Shown one piece after another: positions 33,522 to 41,843 of a stretch of 50,149 bases of DNA (position 1 is its first letter; the number at the start of each line of letters is the position of its first letter). Source of the stretch: Methanobacteriota archaeon (GTDB lineage: Archaea > Thermoplasmatota > Thermoplasmata > Thermoplasmatales > ARK-15); assembly GCA_009758405.1 (NCBI GenBank), contig WSBC01000019.1, forward strand, positions 1 to 50,149, given 5' to 3'. Both the position numbers and the translations under genes were made by a program. The notes beneath the pieces are model-generated. The model saw only the letters and a program-made list of their open reading frames with translations, did no database searches and was not told where the DNA came from.

Positions 33522-33968
33522 ATGCCAGACCTAATTAAAATAGGGATAATTATATGCGATAGGTACAGGAACTGTGCAGGTGGTAAGTGTTTCAGGGCTT
33601 TAATAAAAAGGGAGGGCGCATTCAGCATCTATAAGGAGAAGGAGGTGCAGGTTGTGGGCTATACTACCTGTGGCGGATGTCCAGGCGGCAACATAGAATA
33701 TGCCCCTGAGGAGATGAAAAAGAACGGTGCTGAGGTAATACATTTTGCAACAGGGCTTGTTGTTGGCTATCCTCCATGTCCTTACATAGATTATTTTAAA
33801 AGCTATATTGAAAATAAATTTGGAATGAAAGTGGTAATAGGTACTCACCCCATCCCTCAAAAATACTATACTGTTCACGAGAAGCTAGGTACATGGAAGA
33901 ATGGGAATTGGGCTGAAAAATTAAAGTATATTATGGGTGATGAAAAAATAAGAAAGGAATATGACTGA
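33522..33968 (+). CDS. CGGC-domain protein
   Basis: The 148-residue protein has clustered Cys: IICDRYRNCAGGKC (residues 10-23), TTCGGCPGGN (48-57) and YPPCPY (around 85). The CGGC motif names the family, which is thought to bind metal or an Fe-S cluster. Function unknown. The ORF overlaps the MBL hydrolase gene by 8 nt. GTTAAATA 23-30 nt before the ATG fits a leaderless start. Confidence 0.8.
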   Translation: MPDLIKIGIIICDRYRNCAGGKCFRALIKREGAFSIYKEKEVQVVGYTTCGGCPGGNIEYAPEEMKKNGAEVIHFATGLVVGYPPCPYIDYFKSYIENKFGMKVVIGTHPIPQKYYTVHEKLGTWKNGNWAEKLKYIMGDEKIRKEYD

Positions 33969-34653
33969 AGGCTTAAATTCTCTAAAAATAACTGTATTGA
34001 ACGATAATGAACCTGGACAAGGATTAAGGAATGATTGGGGCTGGAGCGTAGTAATTGAATCTGAGAAATGGAAGATACTTTTTGATGCAGATACTAGATC
34101 GGATGTAATAGAATATAATACAAAAAAGATTGGAATTAATGTTCAGGATATTGATTTTGCAATCTTGAGCCATGGGCATCTTGACCATTATGGCGGTTTT
34201 GAATACATAGGAAGAATGAAAAGGGGATTGAAAGTTTATTTACCAGAGAATGTTGGTATTCTGGAAACCTGGGGTCTAGAGACAATCGTTATTGAAAAAC
34301 CCATGGAAATTGTTGAAAATGTTTTATCAACAGGACCATTAAAGGCCTTTTCACTCAGGGAACAGGCACTTATAATTAAGGGAAATGGCTTTAATGTTCT
34401 AATAGTGGGATGCAGTCATCCAGGCATTGATAAAATTGTGGAAAGGGCCTTTGAAATGGTAGGAAGAATCTATCTTGTCATAGGAGGTTTTCATGGTCCA
34501 TCAAAAAAACAGCTTGATAATATATCAAGATTCAGTGATTTTATATCACCGGCACATTGCAGCGGCAATGGTGCAAAAAATTATGTAAGAAATAAATTTA
34601 ATGAAAAATATTTAATGGTGAGAACAGGATCTATAATAAAAATACCCTTTTGA
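33961..34653 (+). CDS. MBL-fold metallohydrolase (COG1237-like)
   Basis: The 230-residue metallo-beta-lactamase fold has the metal motif LSHGHLDHYGG (H-x-H-x-D-H), then GCSHPGID and GGFHGP as further ligands. The pattern ILFDADTRSDVIEYN and the GCSHPGI block fit COG1237, the group that contains a dihydropterin ribofuranosyl-aminobenzene phosphate synthase candidate for methanopterin synthesis. Members vary in activity, so this role is unproven, though folP is also in the window. It is coupled to the CGGC gene by an 8-nt overlap. Confidence 0.82.
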   Translation: MTEGLNSLKITVLNDNEPGQGLRNDWGWSVVIESEKWKILFDADTRSDVIEYNTKKIGINVQDIDFAILSHGHLDHYGGFEYIGRMKRGLKVYLPENVGILETWGLETIVIEKPMEIVENVLSTGPLKAFSLREQALIIKGNGFNVLIVGCSHPGIDKIVERAFEMVGRIYLVIGGFHGPSKKQLDNISRFSDFISPAHCSGNGAKNYVRNKFNEKYLMVRTGSIIKIPF

Positions 34654-34678
34654 TTATTCAAAGAAAATTACAAAAAGA

Positions 34679-34690
34679 TTTATAATTAAA
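34679..34690 (+). promoter_or_regulatory. TATA box of the HdrD-like gene
   Basis: TTTATAATTAAA is centred 23-24 nt before ATG 34708, with no Shine-Dalgarno between, consistent with a leaderless mRNA. Confidence 0.5.
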
Positions 34691-34707
34691 TTTTCAATTA
34701 AGAAATA

Positions 34708-36732
34708 ATGATCCTACAGTTAATGGATATTGCAAGACCAAACCTTTTTGAGATATCCAATCTTGAGCTATACATACATTATGCCGCAACAATAACAATT
34801 GCTGCATTGTTCCTATACTGGTTTTATACTGTCTATAAAAAGCTTGGTCTTGATAGAAAATCATTCATAGATCTTTTAAAGAAATGGAACTGGAAAAACC
34901 TTTTTGTTTATGGAATATTTCAGAGGCGTGTTGTAAGGGATTATTATGCAGGCATAATGCACATAATGATCTCTTGGGGCATAATAATTTTAACAATTTC
35001 AACAGCCCTTGTTGCACTTGACAATGATATTTTATCGCCATTCGGCATAAGAATTCTTGTTGGATCATTCTATCTTCTCTTCGAGGTTTTTTCTGATACT
35101 GGTGGCCTCATGCTAATCACTGGACTCACCATGGCATTATATAGAAGATTAAGGAAAAAAATTCTCCTTCATACAGTATGGGATGATTATATTATAATTC
35201 TGTCATTATATTTAATTGCATTTGAGGGATTCTTTTTGGAGGGTCTAAACATATTTTTATTAAACACTACACAGAACTTTGGATATGTTGATCAGTACAG
35301 GTATATTGGAAGCATATTCTCACTCTTCTGGTACAATTTATTCCAGCAGAATTTAACGGATGCAATAATAGTTTACAGGATACTCTGGGAGGTGCATTTT
35401 CTTACAGTTTTCATAGTGCTGGGATATGCAATAATTTCAAAGCTATCACATGTTGTATTATCTCCTCTATATGTTACACTTAGGGAGGATAAGGTAAGGG
35501 GGGAGATGAGCACACCATTCAAGCTAGAGGAACTCCTGGCCAGTGGATCCTTTGACATAAAGATGGGAATAGAAAAGCCATCGGATCTAAGGCCAATACA
35601 GAGGCTCGAGAACCTGGCATGCACGGACTGCGGCAGGTGTGAAAGGGCCTGTCCAGCATTTGCTGCTGGAAGGGAGCTCTCACCTAGGGTATTAATGCAG
35701 ACGCTTAAGGCAAATGTTGGTTCACAGGAGCCTTTTGTTCCATACCTCTTCTCAGAGGATTTCATATGGTCCTGTACCACCTGTCAGGCATGTGTGGAGG
35801 AGTGCCCTGTCAGGATAGATCCACAGAACTACCTGCTTGAGATGCGCAGGGATCTTGTGTTTAAGAGCAGGCTAGACAAGCAGAAGGTGCAGTTCCTGAA
35901 CAACCTCACCTACACAAGGAATCCCCTAGGTAATTCACCTTCGGAAAGGAATGAATGGATCGAGAAATCAAAGAAGTTTGATAATGATGAATATCTACTA
36001 TGGATAGGATGCATGGCTAGCTTTGATCCAAGGACAAAGAACGTTGCTGAAAGCCTTATAAAGATACTTAAGGAGGCAAAGGTGAGCTTTGGTGTGCTGG
36101 GTGAAGAGGAGTCCTGCTGCGGTGATTCTGCAAGGAGGCTTGGTGAGGAAAGCAGGTATCAGGAGCTTGTGATGCAGAATGTATCGGTGTTCAAGAATTA
36201 CAACATTAAAAAGATAATCACAATCTGTCCCCATGGTTACAATACATTCAAGAATGAATACACAAAGTTCATTGACGGACTTGAGGTATACCACCATTCA
36301 CAGATAATTGAGAAGCTTATAAAAGAAGGTAAGATAAAATTGGAGAAGGAAGATAAAACATTCACCTACCATGATCCTTGCTATCTTGGAAGGATAAATG
36401 GAGAATATGATGCACCTAGGTTCATAATTAAAAATGCGGCAAGCCTTGTTGAGATGGAGAGGTCAAGATCTAAGAGCTTCTGCTGTGGAGGCGGTGGTGC
36501 CAACTACTGGTACAAGGTGAATGAGAAGGAGCCAATTTCACAGATAAGGATAAAGGAGGCAGAGCAAAGGAGTAATAATCTGGCTGTGGCCTGCCCATTC
36601 TGCCTCGGAATGCTCGAGGATGCTGCAAGAACCCTGGGAAAGGAGAATATGAATATAAAGGACATTGCCGAGATAGTTGCATCAAGGCTTCAGCGATCCT
36701 CCAGCGAATCCGGCTCTAGCAGCTCCAGGTGA
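34708..36732 (+). CDS. Membrane-anchored HdrD-like Fe-S oxidoreductase
   Basis: The product is 674 residues. Residues ~1-260 have about six membrane spans resembling a nitrate-reductase-gamma/HdrE cytochrome b unit. Residues ~305-365 carry two [4Fe-4S] motifs (CTDCGRCERACP and CTTCQACVEECP). Two CCG domains follow (GCMASFD with ESCCGD near 435-470; DPCYLGR with FCCGGGG near 556-593). This is the fused HdrE-HdrD architecture also seen in acyl-CoA-dehydrogenase-linked oxidoreductases, likely moving electrons between a soluble donor (ETF, thiol/disulfide) and membrane quinone. The final 12 residues are Ser-rich and lie wholly in the dtdA overlap. Confidence 0.85.
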   Translation: MILQLMDIARPNLFEISNLELYIHYAATITIAALFLYWFYTVYKKLGLDRKSFIDLLKKWNWKNLFVYGIFQRRVVRDYYAGIMHIMISWGIIILTISTALVALDNDILSPFGIRILVGSFYLLFEVFSDTGGLMLITGLTMALYRRLRKKILLHTVWDDYIIILSLYLIAFEGFFLEGLNIFLLNTTQNFGYVDQYRYIGSIFSLFWYNLFQQNLTDAIIVYRILWEVHFLTVFIVLGYAIISKLSHVVLSPLYVTLREDKVRGEMSTPFKLEELLASGSFDIKMGIEKPSDLRPIQRLENLACTDCGRCERACPAFAAGRELSPRVLMQTLKANVGSQEPFVPYLFSEDFIWSCTTCQACVEECPVRIDPQNYLLEMRRDLVFKSRLDKQKVQFLNNLTYTRNPLGNSPSERNEWIEKSKKFDNDEYLLWIGCMASFDPRTKNVAESLIKILKEAKVSFGVLGEEESCCGDSARRLGEESRYQELVMQNVSVFKNYNIKKIITICPHGYNTFKNEYTKFIDGLEVYHHSQIIEKLIKEGKIKLEKEDKTFTYHDPCYLGRINGEYDAPRFIIKNAASLVEMERSRSKSFCCGGGGANYWYKVNEKEPISQIRIKEAEQRSNNLAVACPFCLGMLEDAARTLGKENMNIKDIAEIVASRLQRSSSESGSSSSR

Positions 36733-37496
36733 GTTGATGGCAGAATATCCATTATCCTTTTTCTCTGCGAGGATGTGAGATCCTTCTTTTCCATTACTAA
36801 ATATTTCGCATTGCTCTTTTTCTCCATCTGTAAAAGAAGATCAAGGTCCAGGTGATCTAGAACATATTTTGGTGCCATGTGGCCAAAGGAGATCCTCTTG
36901 CCTATTGCCAGCCTTGTGAACCTGGGGGCATAATGCCCACCGCCTATGCCAACTGCAACTGGATCATTTGTTTCCCTGAAGCCTATTATTGTTCTTGCAA
37001 TAATATTCCCAGCATCGCTGTTCCTCCATTCCTCCTCATTGCTTCCTATCTCTATAAAAAACACGGGCTTGTTTATGTAAGGCCCATGGTGAGTTACCTC
37101 ATAGTTAACTGAAAAATCCTTTAAATAATTAAGTTCAACCATTTTCAATAGCGCACCCGTCATGGCCCTAGATGGAACATTTACAAGTGTTCTATCCATG
37201 CCACCGAGCTCAGCTTTAGAAAAATTGCCAATTGGATGAACTGTAAGGCTTTTCATACCTGATTCGCTCCTGTGCCTCGAAGCAACAATTATTTTTTCAA
37301 AGTTTCTCCCAGTGTTCTTTTCAATTTCAACATCAATGTTTTCAGCAAATACCTTTTCCTTGTTTATTATTGAAAGATAAAAATTGTTGCATGAGAAAAA
37401 ATTCTCCATCTCTTCTTTTAGGTTACAAAGATTTTTTATGTTTTCAAATATGTTCATGGATGCAATATCATCAGTGGAAAACAAAATGAGATCCAT
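36690..37496 (-). CDS. dtdA: D-aminoacyl-tRNA deacylase, archaeal type
   Basis: The 268-residue protein has ASRHRSESGMKSLTVH and VTHHGPYI, then GIGGGHYAPRFT, the conserved blocks of DtdA (DTD2), a zinc enzyme of Archaea and plants. It hydrolyses D-amino acids from mischarged tRNA. Its promoter has ATTTAAATC about 25 nt upstream, divergent from the 170-aa membrane protein. The 3' end overlaps the HdrD-like gene by 43 nt in antisense. Confidence 0.93.
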   Translation of the reverse strand: MDLILFSTDDIASMNIFENIKNLCNLKEEMENFFSCNNFYLSIINKEKVFAENIDVEIEKNTGRNFEKIIVASRHRSESGMKSLTVHPIGNFSKAELGGMDRTLVNVPSRAMTGALLKMVELNYLKDFSVNYEVTHHGPYINKPVFFIEIGSNEEEWRNSDAGNIIARTIIGFRETNDPVAVGIGGGHYAPRFTRLAIGKRISFGHMAPKYVLDHLDLDLLLQMEKKSNAKYLVMEKKDLTSSQRKRIMDILPSTHLELLEPDSLEDR

Positions 37497-37562
37497 TGTA
37501 ATGGTAATCTTCAGGCAAGATTTAAATATTTGTATGCTATTTGTCTGACGAAGGTGGGATAA

Positions 37563-38075
37563 ATGGATGCCAAAAAATTTACCATCAATACGTTGCTTGG
37601 ATTTGTTCTTATCTCATTACTCTGGTGGCTTCCACTCTTCGGACCAATGATAGTTGGTTATGTTGTGGGAAAGAGGAGTGAAAATGCCAAATATGGAGGT
37701 ATTGCGACAACAATACCTGCAATTACATTCTTCATAATATCATATCTAATAAGCATTGGTTATTTAATCATACCAGTTATAGCATTTCCCACTAACATAG
37801 ATCCAAGCGGTATCCTTAGGTATATTAACAATACTGAAAATGCAATTGCATTTTACCTTGGAAATTATTTAAATTTTCTTAAATATGCTCCACCATACTT
37901 TGCAATAATGATAATATTTGGTATAGTTGGAGGCGCACTTGCCAAACCACAGCAGGAATTCAGGCCAAAGAAGGCACCACAGCTTAAGGAATATAGGGTT
38001 GAAAAGCCAAAGGGTGTTCATCCTCTCATAAAGAGGGCAATGAAACAAAAAAAGCAAGAAGAGGAATATATTTGA
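37563..38075 (+). CDS. Membrane protein of unknown function, basic C-terminus
   Basis: The 170-residue protein has three to four hydrophobic segments (about 9-36, 43-75, 97-130). The region FGPMIVGYVVGKRSENAKYGG resembles small DUF5518/DUF5683-like archaeal membrane proteins. A strongly basic tail follows (QEFRPKKAP...KRAMKQKKQEEEYI), probably cytoplasmic. GGTGGGAT 3-6 nt before the ATG acts as Shine-Dalgarno. Function not recognised. Confidence 0.7.
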   Translation: MDAKKFTINTLLGFVLISLLWWLPLFGPMIVGYVVGKRSENAKYGGIATTIPAITFFIISYLISIGYLIIPVIAFPTNIDPSGILRYINNTENAIAFYLGNYLNFLKYAPPYFAIMIIFGIVGGALAKPQQEFRPKKAPQLKEYRVEKPKGVHPLIKRAMKQKKQEEEYI

Positions 38076-38117
38076 GGCATAAAAAAATTTAATTTTAACC
38101 CATATTATCTTTTTTTT

Positions 38118-38675
38118 GTGAAATCTAAGATAAGGGCGCTTGGAATTGATGATTCACCCTTCTCAAGGGATAAGGATTATTCATACATCATAGGAAGTGT
38201 TGTGAGGGAGAAAAATTATCTTGAGGGAATCTTAATTAAGAGCATTAAGGTTGATGGAATGGATTCAACTGAGAAGATAATTGAGATGCTGAGGGGTAAG
38301 TTTTCAGACCAAATAAAGATAGTACTTATGAATGGAATCACCTTTGGGGGCTTCAATGTTACAGATATTGAAAAAATATACAATGAGACAGGAATACCTG
38401 TGGTAACTGTGGTAAGAAAGATGCCATCAATGAATGATATAGAAAAGGCCCTAAAAAAGCATTTTATTGACTGGGAATATAGGCTAGAACTGATGAAAAG
38501 GCACAGAATAATGCAAATAAATGGTATTTATGTTCAGGCCTCAGGTATAGAAGAGAGTTCAATAAAAAAATTATTGGAACAGTTCACTGTAAGGGGAAAA
38601 ATACCGGAGCCAATCAGGATCTCGCACATGATAGGAAGCGCTATTGTATACGGATATTCAAAGAGGAAGGCCTAG
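38118..38675 (+). CDS. DUF99 family protein (UPF0215)
   Basis: The product is 185 residues from a GTG start. The sequence KIRALGIDDSPF opens it and VLMNGITFGGFNVTDI is the central block, both typical of DUF99, an archaeal RNase-H/endonuclease V-like fold. Later IPVVTVVRKMPS and RISHMIGSAIVYG are also family blocks. Its biochemical role is uncertain, probably nucleic-acid related. It converges on the KH gene with a 4-nt overlap of stop codons. Confidence 0.83.
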   Translation: MKSKIRALGIDDSPFSRDKDYSYIIGSVVREKNYLEGILIKSIKVDGMDSTEKIIEMLRGKFSDQIKIVLMNGITFGGFNVTDIEKIYNETGIPVVTVVRKMPSMNDIEKALKKHFIDWEYRLELMKRHRIMQINGIYVQASGIEESSIKKLLEQFTVRGKIPEPIRISHMIGSAIVYGYSKRKA

Positions 38676-39211
38676 TAGGAATCTAGGGCACTGAACCTCA
38701 TTTCCCTCCTCTTCTCTGCAAGGAACCTGTAAATTGTTGAATGCTTGCTGCCCTGGAGCAGCATCTCAATTGATTTTCTTGCAATCTCCATACCCTCATA
38801 GGAGCCTATTATTGCAACAGTATTACCGTAAACTGATATATATGTACCTGTGAAATCCTCTATGGTCCTCCTTGCCTTGCCATCAGTACCAATTATTCTT
38901 CCCCTGGCTATCCTTATCCTGTTCTCCCTCTTTCCATAGTAATCCTTCAGGTCTATTATCTCAATTATCACGTCCTCTTCAAAAAGCCTGAATGCCCTTT
39001 TTGGAGAGAAACCCCTGCCTATTGCCTTGACAACATCCTCAGCCTTCAGTGCCTGGAAAGGATCAGCATTGGTATCGTCTATCTCCACCTCCCCTGACTC
39101 AGAATCTATCCTCAATTTAACACCCGTGGTCCTCTCTATGGATTCCCTAGTTTCACCATTTTTTCCTATAAGTACGCCTATCCTTGATTTTGGTATCATC
39201 TGATACCTCAT
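38672..39211 (-). CDS. KH-domain RNA-binding protein, Pno1/Dim2-like
   Basis: The 179-residue protein has two KH domains: the first with VLIGKNGETRESIER (GxxG loop), the second with RIIGTDGKARRTIEDFTG. The C-terminus HSTIYRFLAEKRREMR matches archaeal Pno1/Krr1-like proteins that partner with small-subunit rRNA maturation. It overlaps rio1 by 4 nt (39208-39211) in the operon aIF1A-rio1-KH, an order conserved across Euryarchaeota, which strengthens the ribosome-assembly role. Confidence 0.9.
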   Translation of the reverse strand: MRYQMIPKSRIGVLIGKNGETRESIERTTGVKLRIDSESGEVEIDDTNADPFQALKAEDVVKAIGRGFSPKRAFRLFEEDVIIEIIDLKDYYGKRENRIRIARGRIIGTDGKARRTIEDFTGTYISVYGNTVAIIGSYEGMEIARKSIEMLLQGSKHSTIYRFLAEKRREMRFSALDSY

Positions 39212-39981
39212 ACAAACACCCCCCAGTTTATACTATCATAAAAATCTTTTTCATTTGCATCAACACCCTTTTTTGAAAAAAATCTTACAATGTTCCTTAC
39301 ATCCCTCTCAAGAAGTGTCCTGGCATTCGGGTGCTTGACAGGCATTGCCTGTGAAACATCTATTATGTATGGTTTATCCTTGTGAATAACAATATTGTAT
39401 TCGCTTAGGTCCCCATGGACAAGAAGTGCATCATTCACCATTCTTATTACATTATCCCTTACCATACCGTAGAATTTTTGAAGGTCTTGGGGATAATCCT
39501 TTAAAAGGGGCGCAGGATACCTTGAGTTACCTAGATATTCCATCACAACAATGTTGTTCCTAAAAACAACAGGCTTTGGAACAAGAACAGATGCGTTATA
39601 ACAATCCGTTAGATTCCTGAACTCCTTCTGCGCCCAGAGGTAGATGATGCCCAAAGTGCTCCTCTTAAAATGCTCGAACCTGTAATCCCCCTCAATGTAC
39701 TTAATTATTGAATTGAAATTCTTTGTAGAGGTCCTGTATATCTTGACTGCATAGTATTTCCTACCCTTCTTTGCCCTAAATATGTTTGCCTCCTTACCTA
39801 TTTTTATTGGGAACTCTATTATATCAAAATATCCGTGGGAAAGGAGCTCATAGAGTGTAAGCATTGTTTTCCTGTCAAATACATCACTCTCTGCCTTTAA
39901 AAGGTTGTAATCCTTCTCCCTCCTCTCAATTTTTATCTTATCGTTAACAAACTCATAAATGTATTCTAGATCTTCCTTCAT
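39208..39981 (-). CDS. RIO1-type serine protein kinase
   Basis: The 257-residue atypical kinase has the ATP loop IGKEANIFRA (61-70), the Lys of the VK motif (AVK, K80), the catalytic loop LVHGDLSEYN (D191, N196) and metal-binding IIDVSQAM (D208). RIO1 acts in the final steps of small-subunit maturation. It overlaps both neighbours by 4 nt, so three ribosome-biogenesis proteins are made from one transcript. Confidence 0.94.
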   Translation of the reverse strand: MKEDLEYIYEFVNDKIKIERREKDYNLLKAESDVFDRKTMLTLYELLSHGYFDIIEFPIKIGKEANIFRAKKGRKYYAVKIYRTSTKNFNSIIKYIEGDYRFEHFKRSTLGIIYLWAQKEFRNLTDCYNASVLVPKPVVFRNNIVVMEYLGNSRYPAPLLKDYPQDLQKFYGMVRDNVIRMVNDALLVHGDLSEYNIVIHKDKPYIIDVSQAMPVKHPNARTLLERDVRNIVRFFSKKGVDANEKDFYDSINWGVFV

Positions 39982-40298
39982 ACCTTACCAAACACATCCA
40001 GTATCTCCGGCAATATCTTATTCCTTGAAAGATATGAAGCCTGGGTGGGCGTGTACCTATAAACAATATCCGCCTTTTCGTCCTGGAAATCCCAGGGCTT
40101 TATAATAACAAGATCCCCTTCCTTTATCCATACCCTCTTTTTTATCTTCCCCGGTACCCTGCATTGCCTTGATTTTCCATCCTCACACATTACTATCATT
40201 CTTGCAGCTCCCAGCATCTTATCTACTATACCAAACATCTCGCCGTTGTTCCTGTTGGGAACCGGGACACGACCTATCTTCTCTTCCTCATTTTCCAT
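39978..40298 (-). CDS. Translation initiation factor aIF-1A
   Basis: The product has about 106 residues. The OB fold is clear: GEMFGIVDKMLGAARMIVMCEDGKSRQCRVPGK, then KKRVWIKEGDLVIIKPWDF. It promotes subunit dissociation and Met-tRNA binding. An in-frame GTG 6 nt upstream (40304) is possible. TTTATATA at 40324-40331 is about 26-30 nt upstream, so the mRNA is leaderless. First gene of the aIF1A-rio1-KH operon. Confidence 0.93.
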   Translation of the reverse strand: MENEEEKIGRVPVPNRNNGEMFGIVDKMLGAARMIVMCEDGKSRQCRVPGKIKKRVWIKEGDLVIIKPWDFQDEKADIVYRYTPTQASYLSRNKILPEILDVFGKV

Positions 40299-40346
40299 AG
40301 CCACAATCGAATATATGTTACTTATATATAAAATCTTTCAATCTTA

Positions 40347-40910
40347 TTAAATGTATTTCCTTGAAATCCTATGAATATAAGCGCTTAATATTATGATAAA
40401 TATGACCAATGAGAATAGTATTGTTCCATAAAGGCTTGAAAAAAAGCTAACCAATGCAGTAAGTGCTGAAAGGACTACAACCACAAGGCGTAGCTTTGCC
40501 TCAGTCCTTATTATTGTAATCTCCTCCTTTACCATATTTCCCTTATGCTCCTTGATTATCTGAAATAATAGGGTTGACCAGAATAGCATCATCATTGAGA
40601 GTAGAATTGATAGGTATGTGAGACCCCCCAATTTATAAACAAATGGAAAAAGGGATATTGATACAAGTATCAGGACATCATATATTGGGAACGTATCTGA
40701 TAATGGCGGGTATTTCAACCTTAACATCACATAAAGCCACCAGAACCAGATCACTACCACTGTAATGATAATAAACTCTGTAAGCACGTAAAAGGTGATT
40801 ATTTTAAGTGAGGCTAGAGATTCTGCTGTAAATGCCAGTGCAATTGCAACAATCATTGTTGCAAGCTCAAGGATAAGAACATTTATTGTTATTAGATCAT
40901 TTTTTTCCAC
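40347..40910 (-). CDS. Membrane protein of unknown function
   Basis: The product is 187 residues from a GTG start. About five hydrophobic helices (7-31, 36-62, 76-96, 100-118, 143-180). No motif recognised; WFWWLYVMLRL after helix 2 is unusual in Trp content. TTATAAGA centred near 40935 supports a leaderless GTG start. It lies between xerA and the aIF1A operon on the same strand. Confidence 0.65.
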   Translation of the reverse strand: MEKNDLITINVLILELATMIVAIALAFTAESLASLKIITFYVLTEFIIITVVVIWFWWLYVMLRLKYPPLSDTFPIYDVLILVSISLFPFVYKLGGLTYLSILLSMMMLFWSTLLFQIIKEHKGNMVKEEITIIRTEAKLRLVVVVLSALTALVSFFSSLYGTILFSLVIFIIILSAYIHRISRKYI

Positions 40911-40942
40911 AGAATTATAAAAAGTATTATCTTATAAAAATT

Positions 40943-41779
40943 TTAGTAGTGAGGCTTTGCCTTTTCATAAATCTCCCTTAGAGCCTCATCGTTCACATGC
41001 GTGTATATCTGTGTTGTGGCTACGCTTGAGTGACCTAGTATCTGCTGTATAAATCTAATGTCAGCACCGTTCCTCAGGAGTGTGGTGGCAAAGGTGTGCC
41101 TTATAACATGTGGGGTTACCTTTTTGTTTATACCAACATTCCTTGCATAGTTCCTTACTATTCTTTCAACGTGTGTAGGTGTAATCCTTGTCCTCTTCCT
41201 GCTAATGAATATGTAACCCTCCTGTCTTTTCTCATCATTTAAATAATCCCTGATGGCGCTCATCACCTTTGAATCAACTATCACCATCCTGTCCTTGTCA
41301 CCCTTTCCAGACCTTATATGTATAACATTTTCAAAGAAATCAACATCTTCAATCTTCAGGGAGCATAATTCACTAACCCTTATTCCAGAATATGCAAGAA
41401 CCATTAATATTGCATAGTCCCTCTTGTTATTTTTTGATGCCTCAAGAATCTGCCTCATTTCATTCTCATTTAGGTAGTTCGGGAGCTTTCTCGATCTTTT
41501 TGGTGCCTTCAACCTTGATAGGTCCTCCCTTTTTGTAAACTTAAAAAAGACCTGAAGTGCCTTCATTGTTAGGTATATTGTCTGCTTGCTGTACTTTTTT
41601 TCAATGGCCATGTACTCCCTGTATTTCTCTATGTCATCAATGGTAATCTTTTCAGGTTCTTTATTAATAAAATTGAGGAAATTCTTAACAATACTTTTGT
41701 ATTCCCTTATTGTGTTAAATGACCTCTTTTCACCCATTAGATATCTTTCGAATCTTTCAATAGATTCTTCTTTTGTCAT
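40943..41779 (-). CDS. xerA: XerA tyrosine recombinase
   Basis: The product is 278 residues, the length of arm-less archaeal XerA. The N-terminal SAM-like core-binding domain (1-90) precedes a catalytic domain with R134 (GIRVSEL), K159, H224 and R227 (HVIRHTF), H250 (LGHSS) and the nucleophile Y259. It resolves chromosome dimers at a dif site. No virus genes surround it, so it is chromosomal rather than an integrase of a mobile element. TTATATAATG centred 26 nt upstream gives a leaderless start. Confidence 0.92.
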   Translation of the reverse strand: MTKEESIERFERYLMGEKRSFNTIREYKSIVKNFLNFINKEPEKITIDDIEKYREYMAIEKKYSKQTIYLTMKALQVFFKFTKREDLSRLKAPKRSRKLPNYLNENEMRQILEASKNNKRDYAILMVLAYSGIRVSELCSLKIEDVDFFENVIHIRSGKGDKDRMVIVDSKVMSAIRDYLNDEKRQEGYIFISRKRTRITPTHVERIVRNYARNVGINKKVTPHVIRHTFATTLLRNGADIRFIQQILGHSSVATTQIYTHVNDEALREIYEKAKPHY

Positions 41780-41843
41780 ACAATTGTCATATTATTTAAC
41801 CATTATATAAATATTTTCTTTATGTTACCCTATCGTTTAAAAA

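Noticed and set aside
40943-41779. Tyrosine recombinase as a sign of an integrated element
   Set aside because: It has the length and motifs of chromosomal XerA. No virus genes, att-like direct repeats or tRNA were found nearby. I could not identify a dif site by eye either.
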